The position numbers and the translations under genes were made by a program. 64,000 nt of DNA from Proteromonas lacertae (Eukaryota; Sar; Bigyra; Opalinata; Proteromonadidae). Below the pieces are notes generated by a model. It made no database searches and was not told the origin of the DNA. It worked only from the letters and a program-made list of their open reading frames with translations. The stretch spans positions 1 through 64,000 of the forward strand of contig NGBS01000295.1 of assembly GCA_002245135.1 (NCBI GenBank). Reading direction: 5' to 3'. The number at the start of each line of letters is the position of its first letter. Position 1 is the stretch's first letter. This document shows positions 37,101-50,019 of this stretch, piece by piece.

Positions 37101-40100
37101 CTAATTTGGTTTATAATCAAGAAAATAGTGGTTATTTAACACTCTCATTCTATTTATCTATAGTTATTCCATCTACTACTGAATGGGAATATTCTAATAT
37201 TTATGCTGATGATTGGTATAATACAACTGGTAATTGGACAACTGCTACAAATGGTAATTTCCCCAAAAGAGAAGATAATATAATAACTACTTATTATAGA
37301 AAGAAAATAACTATAGATGATGATTTATCTTTATTTTCTCGTTATGATTTACGTATATCTACTGATGTTGGTGTTGTTGCTTATTTAAATGGTAAAGAGA
37401 TCTATAGAATGAATATGGGATTAGATGCTATCGATACTAATACACCAGCAACTAAAGGATATGACAGTTCAATGGATTATTACAGTTATGGTTTGACAAA
37501 TATATTAACAGTTGGAGATAATATTATTGCAATGGAAATACATAAAACTGCAGCAAAACCTACATTAGAATTTGATCCTTTCAAGATTAGATTGTCATTA
37601 TTATTAAGTAAAAGTGGTTGTGAAATATTAACAGATAGTGTTGAAGATGCTATTAATTCTGATACTGAGATTGTATCTGATAATTTCCACAATTTATTCG
37701 GTTGTTTTGAATGTACTAACTCTTTATTTGACCATAGTGCTTATACTAAATCATTTAGCAGATATGGTGATATTGGTAAATCTTTGCCTTGGGAAATTGT
37801 TATTAGATTAAAGACTAAGTCAATCAATTTCAATTCATATACTCTTATTACAGGTAATGACTGTAAATCGAGAGATCCAAAATCTTGGATTGTTTATGGT
37901 GCTAGAATATATGATGATAATCCAGTATGGGAAATTATAGATCAAAAAACAGATTATCCAACAACAGAATCTAGAGAATCTTCTGAAAGAATAACTGTTG
38001 ATAACCCAAAAGATTATACATTCCAAGCAATAAAATATTCCATTACTAAAATCAGAAATGAAATTGATTCATATTGTGGTAATTATGGTATTCAATTAGC
38101 AGAGATATATCCAACAGTATGTGATGTGGTTTATTGTCCAGCAGAATATCCATATCCCAGAACAGAAGGTGGTAAGACAGCAGTAGTTTCATGTGGTGAA
38201 GGATCTGTTAATAATCGTACAAGACTCTGTGGAACAGATGGTACTTGGAGAGGAGAAGATATATCAAAATGTACAGATATTCCCTCTGAAATGAAATATC
38301 CTGAATCAATAACACTTTCATTAAATGCAATTATGCCACAAGTAACACCTGAGTTGAAAGGTTTAATATCAAACTTTAGAGCTGATTCTTTACCTAAAGG
38401 TTTACATATTGATAATGAAAATGGTAGAATATTCGGTTTACCCACTGAAATAATTACTAACGTATCTTATACAATTAGAGCTGATGTTCCAGCTGGTGAA
38501 ACTACTGCAATAATAATGATTACAGTCTATACTCCAACATGTCCACTTATTGATGGTATTACTGAGAATGTTGCTATTAATCAGATTGTTACAGTTCCTT
38601 GTCCTGATGGTCAAAGTGGTACTAGAAGTAATAGATGTTTGCCAAGTTCACCACCATCTTGGGAAGGTTGGGATGTTAGTAATTGTGTAGATGGTTTTGA
38701 TCCAAAATGCACTATTACTCCTACTGAATTTGAATTTATAGTGAATGTAGAAGTAGCAACACCAATTACACCTGTTTGTGAGAAATCTATAAAGAATGTT
38801 ACAATAGAACCTGAATTACCTTATGGTTTATTATTTGACAGTTTAACAGGTAAAGTAACTGGAACTCCAAAGACTCAACTAATGAGATCAAAATATTTAT
38901 TCCACTTTAATGGTGTTGATAATGGTTATAGTGAAGTTGAAATATATCTTACAGTTTATAAGAAATTAACTAAATGTAATTACTTCTTTAGTGGTACAAT
39001 AAGTGTATTTAAAGATCAAGAATCATCAATAGCAAGTCCAACTTGTGATAGTTCAGTAAAAACTGCAACAGCAACAGATTTACCAACAGGATTGAATGTT
39101 GAAGCAGATGGTAAAATATCAGGTATTCCAACAGAAATAAGTAATAATACTGTCACAGTTACATTGACTAATCCATTAGGTTCGACAGTATTAACAATTC
39201 AAGTTGCAGTAATAGAAGAAGTGAAAGGTGAAAATCATTTAATGGGAAAATATACAAAAGGTGAATATACTGAAATACCATCATTAGATGAAGCATTAAA
39301 TATATGGAATGGAATAGAAGCAAATACAATTGAAACTGAGTGGGCTGTATCTCCAACCAGATTAGGATATTGGCATTATTATTATTCTGATGAAGTTACA
39401 TTTGGAACAAGTGTAGTAAGACAAGATAATTTCTATGCACAGTGGAAAGGATATATAAATATTCCAACAGCAGGTGATTATGTATTTGATGCATGGGGTG
39501 ATGACCAATTGAACTTGCTATTTGATGATATGAGCACTATTCTAACACAAAATAAAAATTGGGATGATCATCCTAGTTATACAGCTAAATCATTGACACC
39601 TGGCTTCCACAAAATTGGTTTATTATATTATCAACAAACAGGTGGAAAAAGAGCGGAATTAAATTGGCTTAAACCAGGTGATACATCTAAATCAACTGTT
39701 CCTGATTCAGTATTGTCATATAGAACAGAAATATTAACAAAATTTGAATATCCTTCAAATGATTTTGTATTTATGAAAGGTGTTAAAATTGATACTATTG
39801 TTCCAGATTTACAAGGCGATTTTGATTCTATAATATCTCCAACTACATTACCACCAGGTATAACAATTACTAATGGTTTAATCAGTGGAACACCAACAGC
39901 AACATTTGAAAAGACTTTAATATCAGTAAAATGTGTAAGTAAATCAACAGTAATAGAAGATAGTTTTTATATAACAGTTATTGATTTGAGTAAAGATAAT
40001 TTAAATCAAGGATTATTAGGAGAATATTATACATCATCCTCTACATTAGAATGTGACTCATTTATAGATCCAGATCTTTCAAAAACATTATCATTGAAAT

Positions 40101-43100
40101 ATGCACGAGTAGTTGCAACCTATTATCATGAACCATCTACTGTAATATGGGATGGCTTAAGTGGTGCATTTGCAACAGAATTTGTAGCACATTGGAAAGG
40201 TTATATAGATATTCCATATGATGGAGAATATAGTTTTACAGTAAATGCTCAAGATGGTGTTAAATTTGTGATTAATGACAAAGAAATAAGTACAATGAAA
40301 TGTGGATTAAGTAGTGAAACAGATGTTACTACATTAAAGAAAGGGTTGAGTATAATAACAATCTATTATTGGAAGACTCAATATAGTGATACAACATCGA
40401 TTAGTATACAATGGAAGAAAGAAAAAGAAGAACCATTAATTGAATTACAGGAAATACCTCAACAGAATTTATACTATGCACCAACTACTCATTTCTCCTA
40501 TTATTATCAAATAGCTGAATATATTGCACATAATAAGATAAAAGATAATGCTCCAATATTCTTTCAAAGTGATAGTTCAAAATATACATTATTCTCATCA
40601 AATCCACCATTACCAGCTGGTTTGAATATCAATCCATTGAATGGGATTATTACTGGAACACCAAAATATCCATCAATCAGTACATTATATACAATTACTG
40701 CTTCAACAGCTGATGGTAATGATGTATTAACAGTTACTTTAACAATATCAGTTGGTCCTTATTTACCACCAAAAGATTTAACTTATCCACCAATTCAGTT
40801 GAAAGTAGGTGAAAAGATGGAAATGGTTACTCCCACTGTTCAAAATAGTGAATATGTGAAGTTTTATACAAAAGATAAAATACCATCAGGATTAACATTA
40901 GATGCTAAAACTGGCTCAATATCTGGAACTCCATTAGTTTCAGGCACTTTTACCATCAAAATATATTGTACTAATCCATCAGCAACAGTATCAGTTGATG
41001 TGCAAATCATTATTACAAATTGTGAGGATAATAAAGCTTTTGTTAGATTCTATATATCATTAATGAATAATGATGTTAGTATTTTGTTCACTGATGCAAA
41101 TAATGATATATTTATTAATAATATTACTGGCTCATTAAAATCATTTGAATCTTATAGTTATTCTAAATGTTTACCTCAAGGTGATGCAAAATTAGTAATT
41201 ACGAGTACAGCTAAATCAGGAGCAATATACGGAGTATATTTGAATGGTGAATCTTTAAAACATGGAAAGATATTAGATGGTGCAGAAACAATGACATATA
41301 TAATGAATACTCAGAAAACAACGCCAGTTATTACAGAATATACAGATAATGGTATTACATTAACAACTAAATATTCTCATACATTCTATCCTACATTAGA
41401 ATATGGAGGATCTGTATTTGAAGCAACAAATTTACCTAAAACAATGAAGATTGACTCTAACACTGGTGTTATTAGTGGTTATATGAAAGATGATGGAGAA
41501 GTAACAACCACAATAGCAGCTACAACATTGAGTGGAGTGAAATCAGCTGATTATACGTTAACTATAAAGTCTGAATCATGTAATGCTGTTTCAGCTGGAT
41601 TGAATATATACACTGGAGATGGAGGAAGTAAAGTATATATAACATTAAAAGATCCTGAAGGTGTAGTTAAATATGATGTTAATGGTTTACCAAGTAATTC
41701 TGTAATTGAACAGAATTTCTGTATTAAAAAGGGAATATTTTCAATTGTACTGTCAAGCTCTGATGGAAAAGCTTGGAGTGATTCTTCCAAAGTTGAATTA
41801 TTAGTTGATGATATTGTTTTTTCAACCTATGTACATTCTGTTGATGGAGTAGAAACAAAAAGAATATCACTTGAAGTATTTATCAACGATAAGAGTGATT
41901 GGCAAGTAAGACAAACTGAACCAAATAGTGGATGGTATAATGAGTATAATAAAGATGATTTAAGTTGGAAAACTGTTAAAACATCTAATTTGCCCGATAG
42001 AGAGAATATTACTACTTATTATAGATCAATGTTTGTATTTGAGAATAAAGTATCTGATATTTCAACATTACAGTTGAGTATATCAGTAGATTGTGGTATT
42101 ATCTTATATTTGAACGGAAATGAATTCTATAAAAGGAATATTGGTATTTCAACAGTAGTAACAAACAAAACACCTGCTTCTAAGTATTTTGAAGAAACAA
42201 GAGTAATGAAAATAACAATAGCACCTCATTTAGTTCAATCTGGTCAAAATATAATAGCAATTGAAGTTCATAAACATCAGAGTTCTCCATTGAAAGATCC
42301 ATTAACAGTATCATTAGCTCCGGTAGTGAATTATGATGAAGAATGTCAAGTAAGAACAATATCATCATCTGAAACACCAACAATGGATGCTACAACAACA
42401 GTACCAGCAACTGTAATAAGTGAATTCTTGGAATCTGGTTTTGACTTGAATATAAATACAAAATATTGTAGTGGTACAGTAACTGCACAAAGTTTCCCAG
42501 CTGAAATAGAGTTTAAATGGCCTGAAGGAATTGCTGAATTTTTCAATACTTTTGAGTATTATACTGCAAATGATATGCCTCAAAGAGATCCTACTGAATT
42601 TGTATTATACGGTTCTTATGATAGAGATGATCCAGAATGGATTAAAGTTAGAGAATATAAAGACTTTGAAATGACTCAGGTAAGATATGCTAGAGTTCCA
42701 TTCCCCATGGAAAATAACATTCGATCATTTGAAGCGTATAAAATTGAAATTATAAAAGTAAGAACTATTGCTATTGCATGGCCAGCTATTCAATTTGCTG
42801 ATTTCTTAGCAACAAATTGTAAGCCAATCTATTGTCCAACTGATACTGATAAAGATGGAAATATATGGAAAGAATCAATTGGTGGAATAACAGTTTCATT
42901 GTCTTGTCCACCTGGTTCATTTGGTTCATTACAAAGAAGTTGTGAGAATGTGAATAATGTTGGTGTTTGGTCAACTGTAATGAATAATTGTTCATCCAAT
43001 GTTCCAAGTGCTATCACATATCCATCTTTAGACTATTATATTAATCATTATTCAAGTTATGTTCCAACAGTTGTAGGTGGAAATGTTGATTATTTCTCAA

Positions 43101-46100
43101 TTGATTGCATTTTACCAGTTGGTCTTCTCTTTGAAAGAAAAGATGGTTCAATAGGAGGAACTCCAGCTAATAATGAAAAACCATCCACTAAATGTACTGT
43201 TACTGGACATGCTGGTTCAAATGAAATAAAATCCGAAATAACTGTAAATGTAACTCAATTAAAATGTGCTGGTGATGATAAATATGAAACAACTGATGCA
43301 GCTGAATATGCTATAAGATCTTGTGGAACAGGTTATTCAGGTAATAGTAAAAGATTCTGCAATCCAACACCTCCAACAGCAACATGGGGTGAAGAAGATA
43401 GAAGTGAATGTGTATTATTACAACCATCAATTCAATTATCTGTATTAGAATATTCATTCCATAAAGATGATAGTGTTACTATAAAACCAACAATTGTCGC
43501 AGCTGATTATAAGATTGAATTAGTTGGTACTTTACCATCATCACTAGTGTTTGATAATAATACAGGAACAATAACAGGAGTGTGTAATGAAATAGTAAGT
43601 GATAGACAAATAACAATAAAAGTAACCAATGAAGCTGGTTCTAGTGGAGTTGATATAATAATAACAATTCAAGATATTGAATCAATAATAAAGTATAGTG
43701 AAACTCATCTAATATTCAATATTGGATTTATGAACCAAACAACTCAACCAATAATAACATCAGGAACAGCTGTTACATTCACTGAAATATCACCAATGCC
43801 ACCAAGTGGAATAAATCTTGATAAAGACACAGGTATAATCTCAGGAACATTAGAAACAGGAGCAACAGAAGGATCTAATACTTACGTTGTATTAGGACTT
43901 CAAAGTGGTGTAAAAGTACAAAGTTCTGCAATAACAATCGAAGTGAGACAGCCTAAATGTGAATATGAAAGTGCTGATTATCCAGCAACCAATGCTGGTA
44001 AAACAATCACTAAGGAATGTTTGATAGGTCAAGTTGGCTCAATAACAAGACTTTGTCCATTTGAACCTTATCCACAATGGGAACCAATCAATGATACATG
44101 TACAACTCCAATTAAGAAGTGTTTATATGATGGAACATTCCCTGAAACAAATGCAAATACTCAAGCATCAGCTCCTTGTCCATCTGGTCAATATGGTAAA
44201 CAATATAAAATGTGTTCATTAGATGGTGAATGGGATGAATCTTCATTAGATACATCAAAATGTCAAGTTTTAAAGCCAGGTATTGTCTATGAACAAACTG
44301 ATTTTACATTTTATTTGGATAAAGTAATTCAAACAATTACACCAATTATTACTCAAATCAAATTCCCATTAAGAATTAGCACTAGTTTACCATCTGGTTT
44401 GTCATTTGATGATAATAGTGGTAAAATAACAGGAACACCAACATTATCATCTGATAAAGTTGAATATACAATATATGGTACTGGTTTAGATGAAAAAGAA
44501 TATACTGCTAAAATATCAGTAACTGTAATTGATGATTATGCCAAATTAATTATATATAATCCATCTGAAATGATATTTTATGTTGGATTTAATGTTGATA
44601 CATATCCTGCACCAATAATAAATGGAAGATATAGTGATTTAAGAACTGATAGTCCTTTACCTTCTAGTTTGGTATTTGATCCATATGGTAAGATCAGTGG
44701 AACAGTGAATAAAGGTACTGCAGAATCAACAATGAAATATATAGTATCAGCAACAGTTCATAATGGTAATAAAATCATCACTGAAATAACCATAAAAATA
44801 GTCCAACCAAAATGTAATGAAGAAAAGATAGGTGAATATACTTGGCCAACAACTAATGCAGGTGAAACTAAAACAATTGAATGTGGTAGTGGATTTATAG
44901 GTGAAATGAAACGAACTTGTAGTAATGAAATCAATCCAACTTGGGGTAATGTTGTAGGAGAATGCGATCCAAAGAAACCATCATTTAATTATGGCCAATT
45001 GAGTTATACATTAACATTGAATCAAACAATTACTGAAATAAAACCAGAAAATGTAAAGAATAATCCAACTTCATTTGAATTGAGTTGTCCAATCACTATA
45101 TCTGAATATGGTGTAGAGTTTAATACTAAAGATGGATCATTTACAGGAATAGCTAAAAGAATATTCAGTACAACTTGTAAAGTTGTTGCTATTAATGAAG
45201 TTAGTAGAAGTAATGAAGTATCAATATCATTCTCAGTTGAATTACCTAAATGTAATGCTGCTGATGGATTTCCAACAACTACAGGAGGATATTATGGACA
45301 AAAGAAATGTAATAAAGAAGGATATATGTATAGAAAATGTTTAGAAGATGGTAAATGGGATAATACAATTATTGATACTCAATGTAAAGATATTCCATTT
45401 AATCCTGACAATGATTTTAAATCTGGAGTAAAAGTTACAATTACATTTAATAACCTCATCAATCCAATTACAGCTGAATCTATATTAGCAATTCAAGATG
45501 CATTTAATAAAATAGTTGGAATTAATATTGAATATATCTATGTAGTAAATCCATCAACTGTTGTTAGAAGAAAATCATATTTAAGAAAGTTAGATAATAC
45601 CAAAAAATCAGTAGTCTATTTAATGACTGATAGTCCTGATGGTTATATGAATTTGTTAAACAATAATTCAACTAAATCTGATATAGAAAAGTCACTACAA
45701 TCATCTGCGATATCAGAAATATTCAAACACACTACAATTGATTATGTAATAGAGAAGAAGAGTTCTGATGATCATCATAATAGTAAGAGTAAAACAGTAA
45801 CTAAGATTGTTGTAGGTGTAATTATTGGTGTTGTATTAGTTGTAGGTATAATTGCTTTAACTGTTGGATTCTTAAAACAAAAGATGTGTTGTATGAGTTT
45901 TGGTAGAAAGAGATTAAGATCTAGATCATTAACAGCAAGTATGATAAAGAGGCATAGAGTTCAAAGTGATGTTGAATTTGCTCAACAAAGTTACAATAAA
46001 TTGAATGAAGAAAAACTTGATGATGTTGATGTCTCAACACAGAATGATATTAATGCTAAAGATTGTAATGATTTGTCTGGAAAATTAAATGAAAAGGGTG

Positions 46101-46315
46101 TTAGAATTCAAACTGAAAATGATAAAGATAAAGAAAAGAATGGAGTAAGAATAGTTAAAAATGAAGCAAAAATGCCAACATTACCAGCAGTTTCAACAGT
46201 GCCAAAGAAAGTAGTCGATTCAGATAGTTCAGATTCAAGTGATTCTGATGATGATGATGAAAAAAAGAAGGGAAAGAAAGATGATGATGATGAAGAAGAA
46301 GTTGTAGTTGAATGA
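34175..46315 (+). CDS. Giant modular surface protein, about 4035 aa, PA14 / putative-Ig / F5-8-like / CCP-like
   Basis: Exon 1 (34175-34205) and a 30-nt intron precede a 12.1-kb exon. The signal peptide is MKIFLIIVVLGLISSRVNG. PA14-like domains lie near 35.3, 39.25 and 40.0 kb. Many putative-Ig repeats carry LPxGLxxxxxxGxIxGxP. Two-cysteine modules start near 36.25, 36.85, 41.0 and 41.58 kb. Jelly-rolls start WEYSNIYADDW (37.18 kb) and WQVRQTEPNSGW (41.9 kb), each followed by an F5/8-like domain. Later come CCP-like units (Cys...ETxAG...C...RxC...W...C). The membrane helix IVVGVIIGVVLVVGIIALTV (45.8 kb) is followed by an acidic DSSDSSDSDDDDEKKK tail. The order PA14 to CCP occurs twice, an internal duplication of the architecture seen in the 16487-22748 gene. 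Three surplus bases near 35063, 35322 and 35395 break the frame; removing them gives exactly 4036 codons including the stop. Likely a glycan-binding surface adhesin. Confidence 0.85.
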
Positions 46316-47069
46316 TTGTGAAAAATCGTTCATTATTATTTTTGTTAATGAATTTGTTTTTAGTGTTGGGATGATAATAAAATAAATATATTATTTAGAA
46401 AGAAATGAAAAAACTAAATATTTCAATTGAAGATAATTCCATCTCTATTACATATTATACAACATTTCTTTTCTTTCTTCATATATCATATATTCTCATA
46501 TGTTCTTCTTTTCTCAGATCATCAAAATATAAATCACATAACTTCATTTCATTACCATTCTCTTCATATATTACCTGAGAATGATTTGCTCTGGAATATC
46601 TTCTTAACTACAACTTTTCTACACTTTCTTTTGTTTATAAAGATAAATTAATAATAATATATATCCATGAGAGAGTAACATTGAGTATATTATACCATGT
46701 TCAGAAAAATTCAAGAAAAACAATTTCTATGTGAAAAATATTCGTTTCACAATTTCTTTTTATCTGTATTAACTCGTTAAACAAACAAATGTATATAAAT
46801 TACTATACTTTTTTTATACTGCAAAGTATCTACATGCAATACTATCTGCTAGATTAAAACTGAGGCTTGTTTTATATCTTTTAGTTAGTGTGTTATAATT
46901 TGCATTATTGATACTATTTTAATTGAAACTATTAATTAAAATACATAGCATAATGTTATATTTAATAGGAAAACCGAATTACGCAAATGAGTGTTTATGA
47001 AGAATATAAGCATAAAATAGTATATATATAAAATCAAAACTTTACAATAGGAATAAAATAGGAATTAAT
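46316..47069. other. Convergent intergenic region
   Basis: About 750 nt between the 3' ends of the giant surface protein (forward) and the ubiquitin E2 gene (reverse). No spliced coding frame on either strand, no RNA gene; T/A-rich tracts only. Confidence 0.5.
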
Positions 47070-47131
47070 TTATGCTTTGCTTTGGTCTTCCTTTTCTCTT
47101 TTCAACTTTCTTTTCTTCATTCTCTGCTTTA

Positions 47132-48038
47132 TTAGTCCTTTACAGTTTCATTAGATGAAATATCATTAGCTAGTTTGGATACAGCAGTCAGATCTTTTGG
47201 AGATACTTCACTTTCACTATTTTTCGTAGTTTCATTCTTAACTGGAGTTTCTTCAACTTTTCCTTTTTCTTCACTTTTCTTTGGTTCTTCAGCGTTATAT
47301 TTCTTCTTAGCAAATTTATCAGTCCATTCTTTCGCATTCTTATCATGTAATTCTTTATTATGAATATATTCTTTGGCTATAGCTGGTTCTAATGGATCGG
47401 CTGGATTTGGTTCTTGTAATAATACCCAAATACTTAACAAAATCTAATCAATAACATATTAATATATATATACCTGTGAAACTGACAAAGCAGCACTCCA
47501 ATTACTCTTCAATATATCTAAACATATATCTCCTGACCTGCTAATATTACAATGATAAATGTGAGTCAAAAATTTTATTTTGGGAGGTCTGAATGGGTAG
47601 CCAGTGCTAAAATTCATTGATAGATAAAATGTACCTCCTTCATATGGTGTATTCTGAGGTCCTTCAATAGTAGCACACCATTCATAAAGATCATCAGAAA
47701 TAGGACATGCACGAATGTTATCTGGTGGATTACGAGCAATATCAACCAATTCTTTGTTTATACTATGATATTTAACTCTTAAGAAAAATATACCGGTTAA
47801 TACTTAATCTAATATCTTCATTACAATGCTTCTTTGTGGTGTGCTCTAAGATTTCCTATACATTTGTATTTATCATTATACTTTAGGTGAATGCGTTACA
47901 TTTTTTGTTGGCGTTTTTGAAGATTCTTCTCCTCTACCTCTCTTTGTCGGTGTAACAACTTGTTTTGACTATTTAAATATAATGGAAACACGATGGATAG
48001 ATGTAAAAATAATAGAATTAATAAAATACTTGACTCAT
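47132..48038 (-). CDS. Ubiquitin-conjugating enzyme E2, UBE2D/E-like (246 aa)
   Basis: Exons 48030-48038, 47900-47968, 47794-47855, 47474-47762 and 47132-47443 (introns 61, 44, 31, 30 nt) join in frame. A Ser/Thr/Lys-rich N-terminal extension precedes the UBC fold (INRINKELVDIARNPPDN). The core shows YEWCATIEGP, TPYEGGTFYLSM, YPFRPPKIKFLTHIYHCNIS and GDICLDILKSNWSAALSVSQ. The cysteine in GDICLDIL is the catalytic residue. The usual HPN motif reads HCN here. The extra N-terminus recalls the UBE2E group, and a Lys/Glu-rich C-terminal extension follows the fold. E2s pass ubiquitin from E1 to substrates with an E3. If one base is skipped at the stop (47132-47134), the frame stays open for 20 more K/E-rich codons to a TAA at 47070. 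Confidence 0.92.
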
Positions 48039-48560
48039 TTTGTTTAATTATAGATAAATATGATGAAATGACAGTATAATGATGTTTTATGAAAAATCCC
48101 GCGTTAATTCTATTATGCTCAAATATGTTTGATTCCATTTTAATTCATTTTTCAACTCTGATTGGTCTTTTTTAATCATTTTATAATGCTCTCTAATTTA
48201 TATAAACGGTAATATATTTCATCGCATATTGGCTTATGTGTAATAATCAATATTTTTCGAAGTGCATGAGCAGATTTTTTCACACTTCTCTTTTTATAGT
48301 AAGAAAATACCACATTTAAGCAAACATAACAGTTAAATAATAGTGTTAATCGATTTAATTGTATATTGCTTGTTTTGACGAAGATTTATGAAACAACTTT
48401 ATATATTTCTCATTTAATGATATAAAACCATCGTGCAATGCACTAACAATAGAATAGTCTACTGTTCAATGAAATTCTATTAAAAAAAGTAAAATCAACC
48501 CAATTAAATAAATAATTCAACAAAAGAAAAAGAAAAATAGTTGATCCAATTACTTAACAT
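48039..48560. other. Intergenic region between E2 and RRM/RS genes
   Basis: 522 nt of AT-rich DNA between two reverse-strand genes. A reverse frame beginning near 48138 overlaps the E2 first intron in another phase and is not supported. Nothing else recognisable. Confidence 0.5.
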
Positions 48561-49862
48561 TCATTCTCTTCCATAACCTCCAAAAACTCTTCTTTCACCA
48601 CTATGACCTTTTCTTCTCTCATTACTTCTATCATGTCTACTTTTACTATCATATTTATATCTATCTCTATCTCTATCTCTACTACTACTATGCCTTCTAT
48701 TATTACTACTCCTTGATCTACTTCTAGTATTATGTCGACTATGACTATGTGATCTTTCTCTTCTATCACTTCTCTTTGATGAATCTGATGATGATTTATT
48801 ATAGCTTACACTACTACCTCCATATCCACCATATCCACCTCCACCATATCCACCAAACTGGGAAGTTAGTACATCTTTTGGTTTATCATTACTACTATAA
48901 CCATATCCTTTACTTCTCGATCTACTTCTTGATCTACTTCTTCTACTGTTGTTTCTTTTTCTATCATCATGGTGACTATTGCTTCTACTTCTGCTTCTTT
49001 TACTTTTATGATGATAACCATCACTTTTATAAGAAGATGTAGAAGTAGAATTCCTTGAGAATTGAAAACTATTAGCTGATGAAGATGGATCATATCTATA
49101 TGCACTTCCATATCCTCCAAAATCCTGTTTAGGTGGAGGATGTGGTAGATCTTTGGGAACTGCATATTTAACTTCAACCATTTTATCATTATTATTATCC
49201 ATATTTAATCTTCTCATTAATACTAGATTACTTGCTACATCTTCATCTTTTAGAGTAACAAATCCAAATCCTCGTGATCTTTGGTTCTGATCTACCATTA
49301 TTAATACTTCTTCCACTTCACCATATTTTTCAAAGTACTTTCTTATGTCTTCTTTTGTTAGACTTGGAGAGAATCCACCAACGAATAGTTTTCTAGTTTC
49401 AAATGCTGTTTTGCTATAAGCAATAAAAATATCTTTAAAAATATACTCATTTCTTTGATTTTGAGCTGATTTTGAAACAGCTCCTTTTATATCTACTTCT
49501 CTTCCATCAATTTTATGCGGCTTAGATGCAAACACCTTATTTACACCTATTTATAATTGAAAGTTATTGATATTTGATACTCTCTTCAGATTCAAATGTG
49601 ACAAATCCAAAACCTCTTGGTTTATTAGTCTCTCTATCAGTCATTATCAATGCTTCCACTACGTGACCATAAGTTCTAAAATATTCCTCTAATCTCTTTT
49701 GAGTAGTATCCCAAGATAAACCACCCACAAATATCTTTATTATTAAACAAAAATTATATACTTTATTGGATTCTACAGTTGACTCTGTAGATTTTGTCTG
49801 ATTATTAGTAGCTCCATATTGGGCTAAATCATAAATATGCAAATGATACTTGGGTCTGACAT
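48561..49862 (-). CDS. RNA-binding protein with two RRMs and an RS-rich tail (393 aa)
   Basis: Exons 49850-49862, 49762-49823, 49581-49734, 49447-49546 and 48561-49413 (introns 26, 27, 34, 33 nt) give 393 residues starting MSDPTQYGATNNQ. RRM1 has RNP2 KIFVGGLSW and RNP1 RGFGFVTF; RRM2 has KLFVGGFS and RGFGFVTL. This tandem-RRM layout is that of hnRNP A/B, Musashi and DAZAP1-type proteins. The tail carries glycine-rich GGYGGGGYGGYGG and many Arg-Ser/Arg-Asp dipeptides (SRSRSRSRSK, SRDRDRDRYK), as in SR splicing factors. A nuclear role in splicing or mRNA binding is likely. In a genome this full of minute introns such factors, with EIF4A3 and the G-patch protein, are notable neighbours. Confidence 0.85.
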
Positions 49863-50019
49863 TATATTGTGTAAAACTAACTATATCAGATTAAAAAGTG
49901 ATTATGATATTTTTATCTTTCAAACAGATAGTCAAGCTTACATAATCAAACTATCAAAACAAACAACAATTAATAAAATATTCAATAAAATTTAGAGATA
50001 TAACATAAAATAATAGTAG

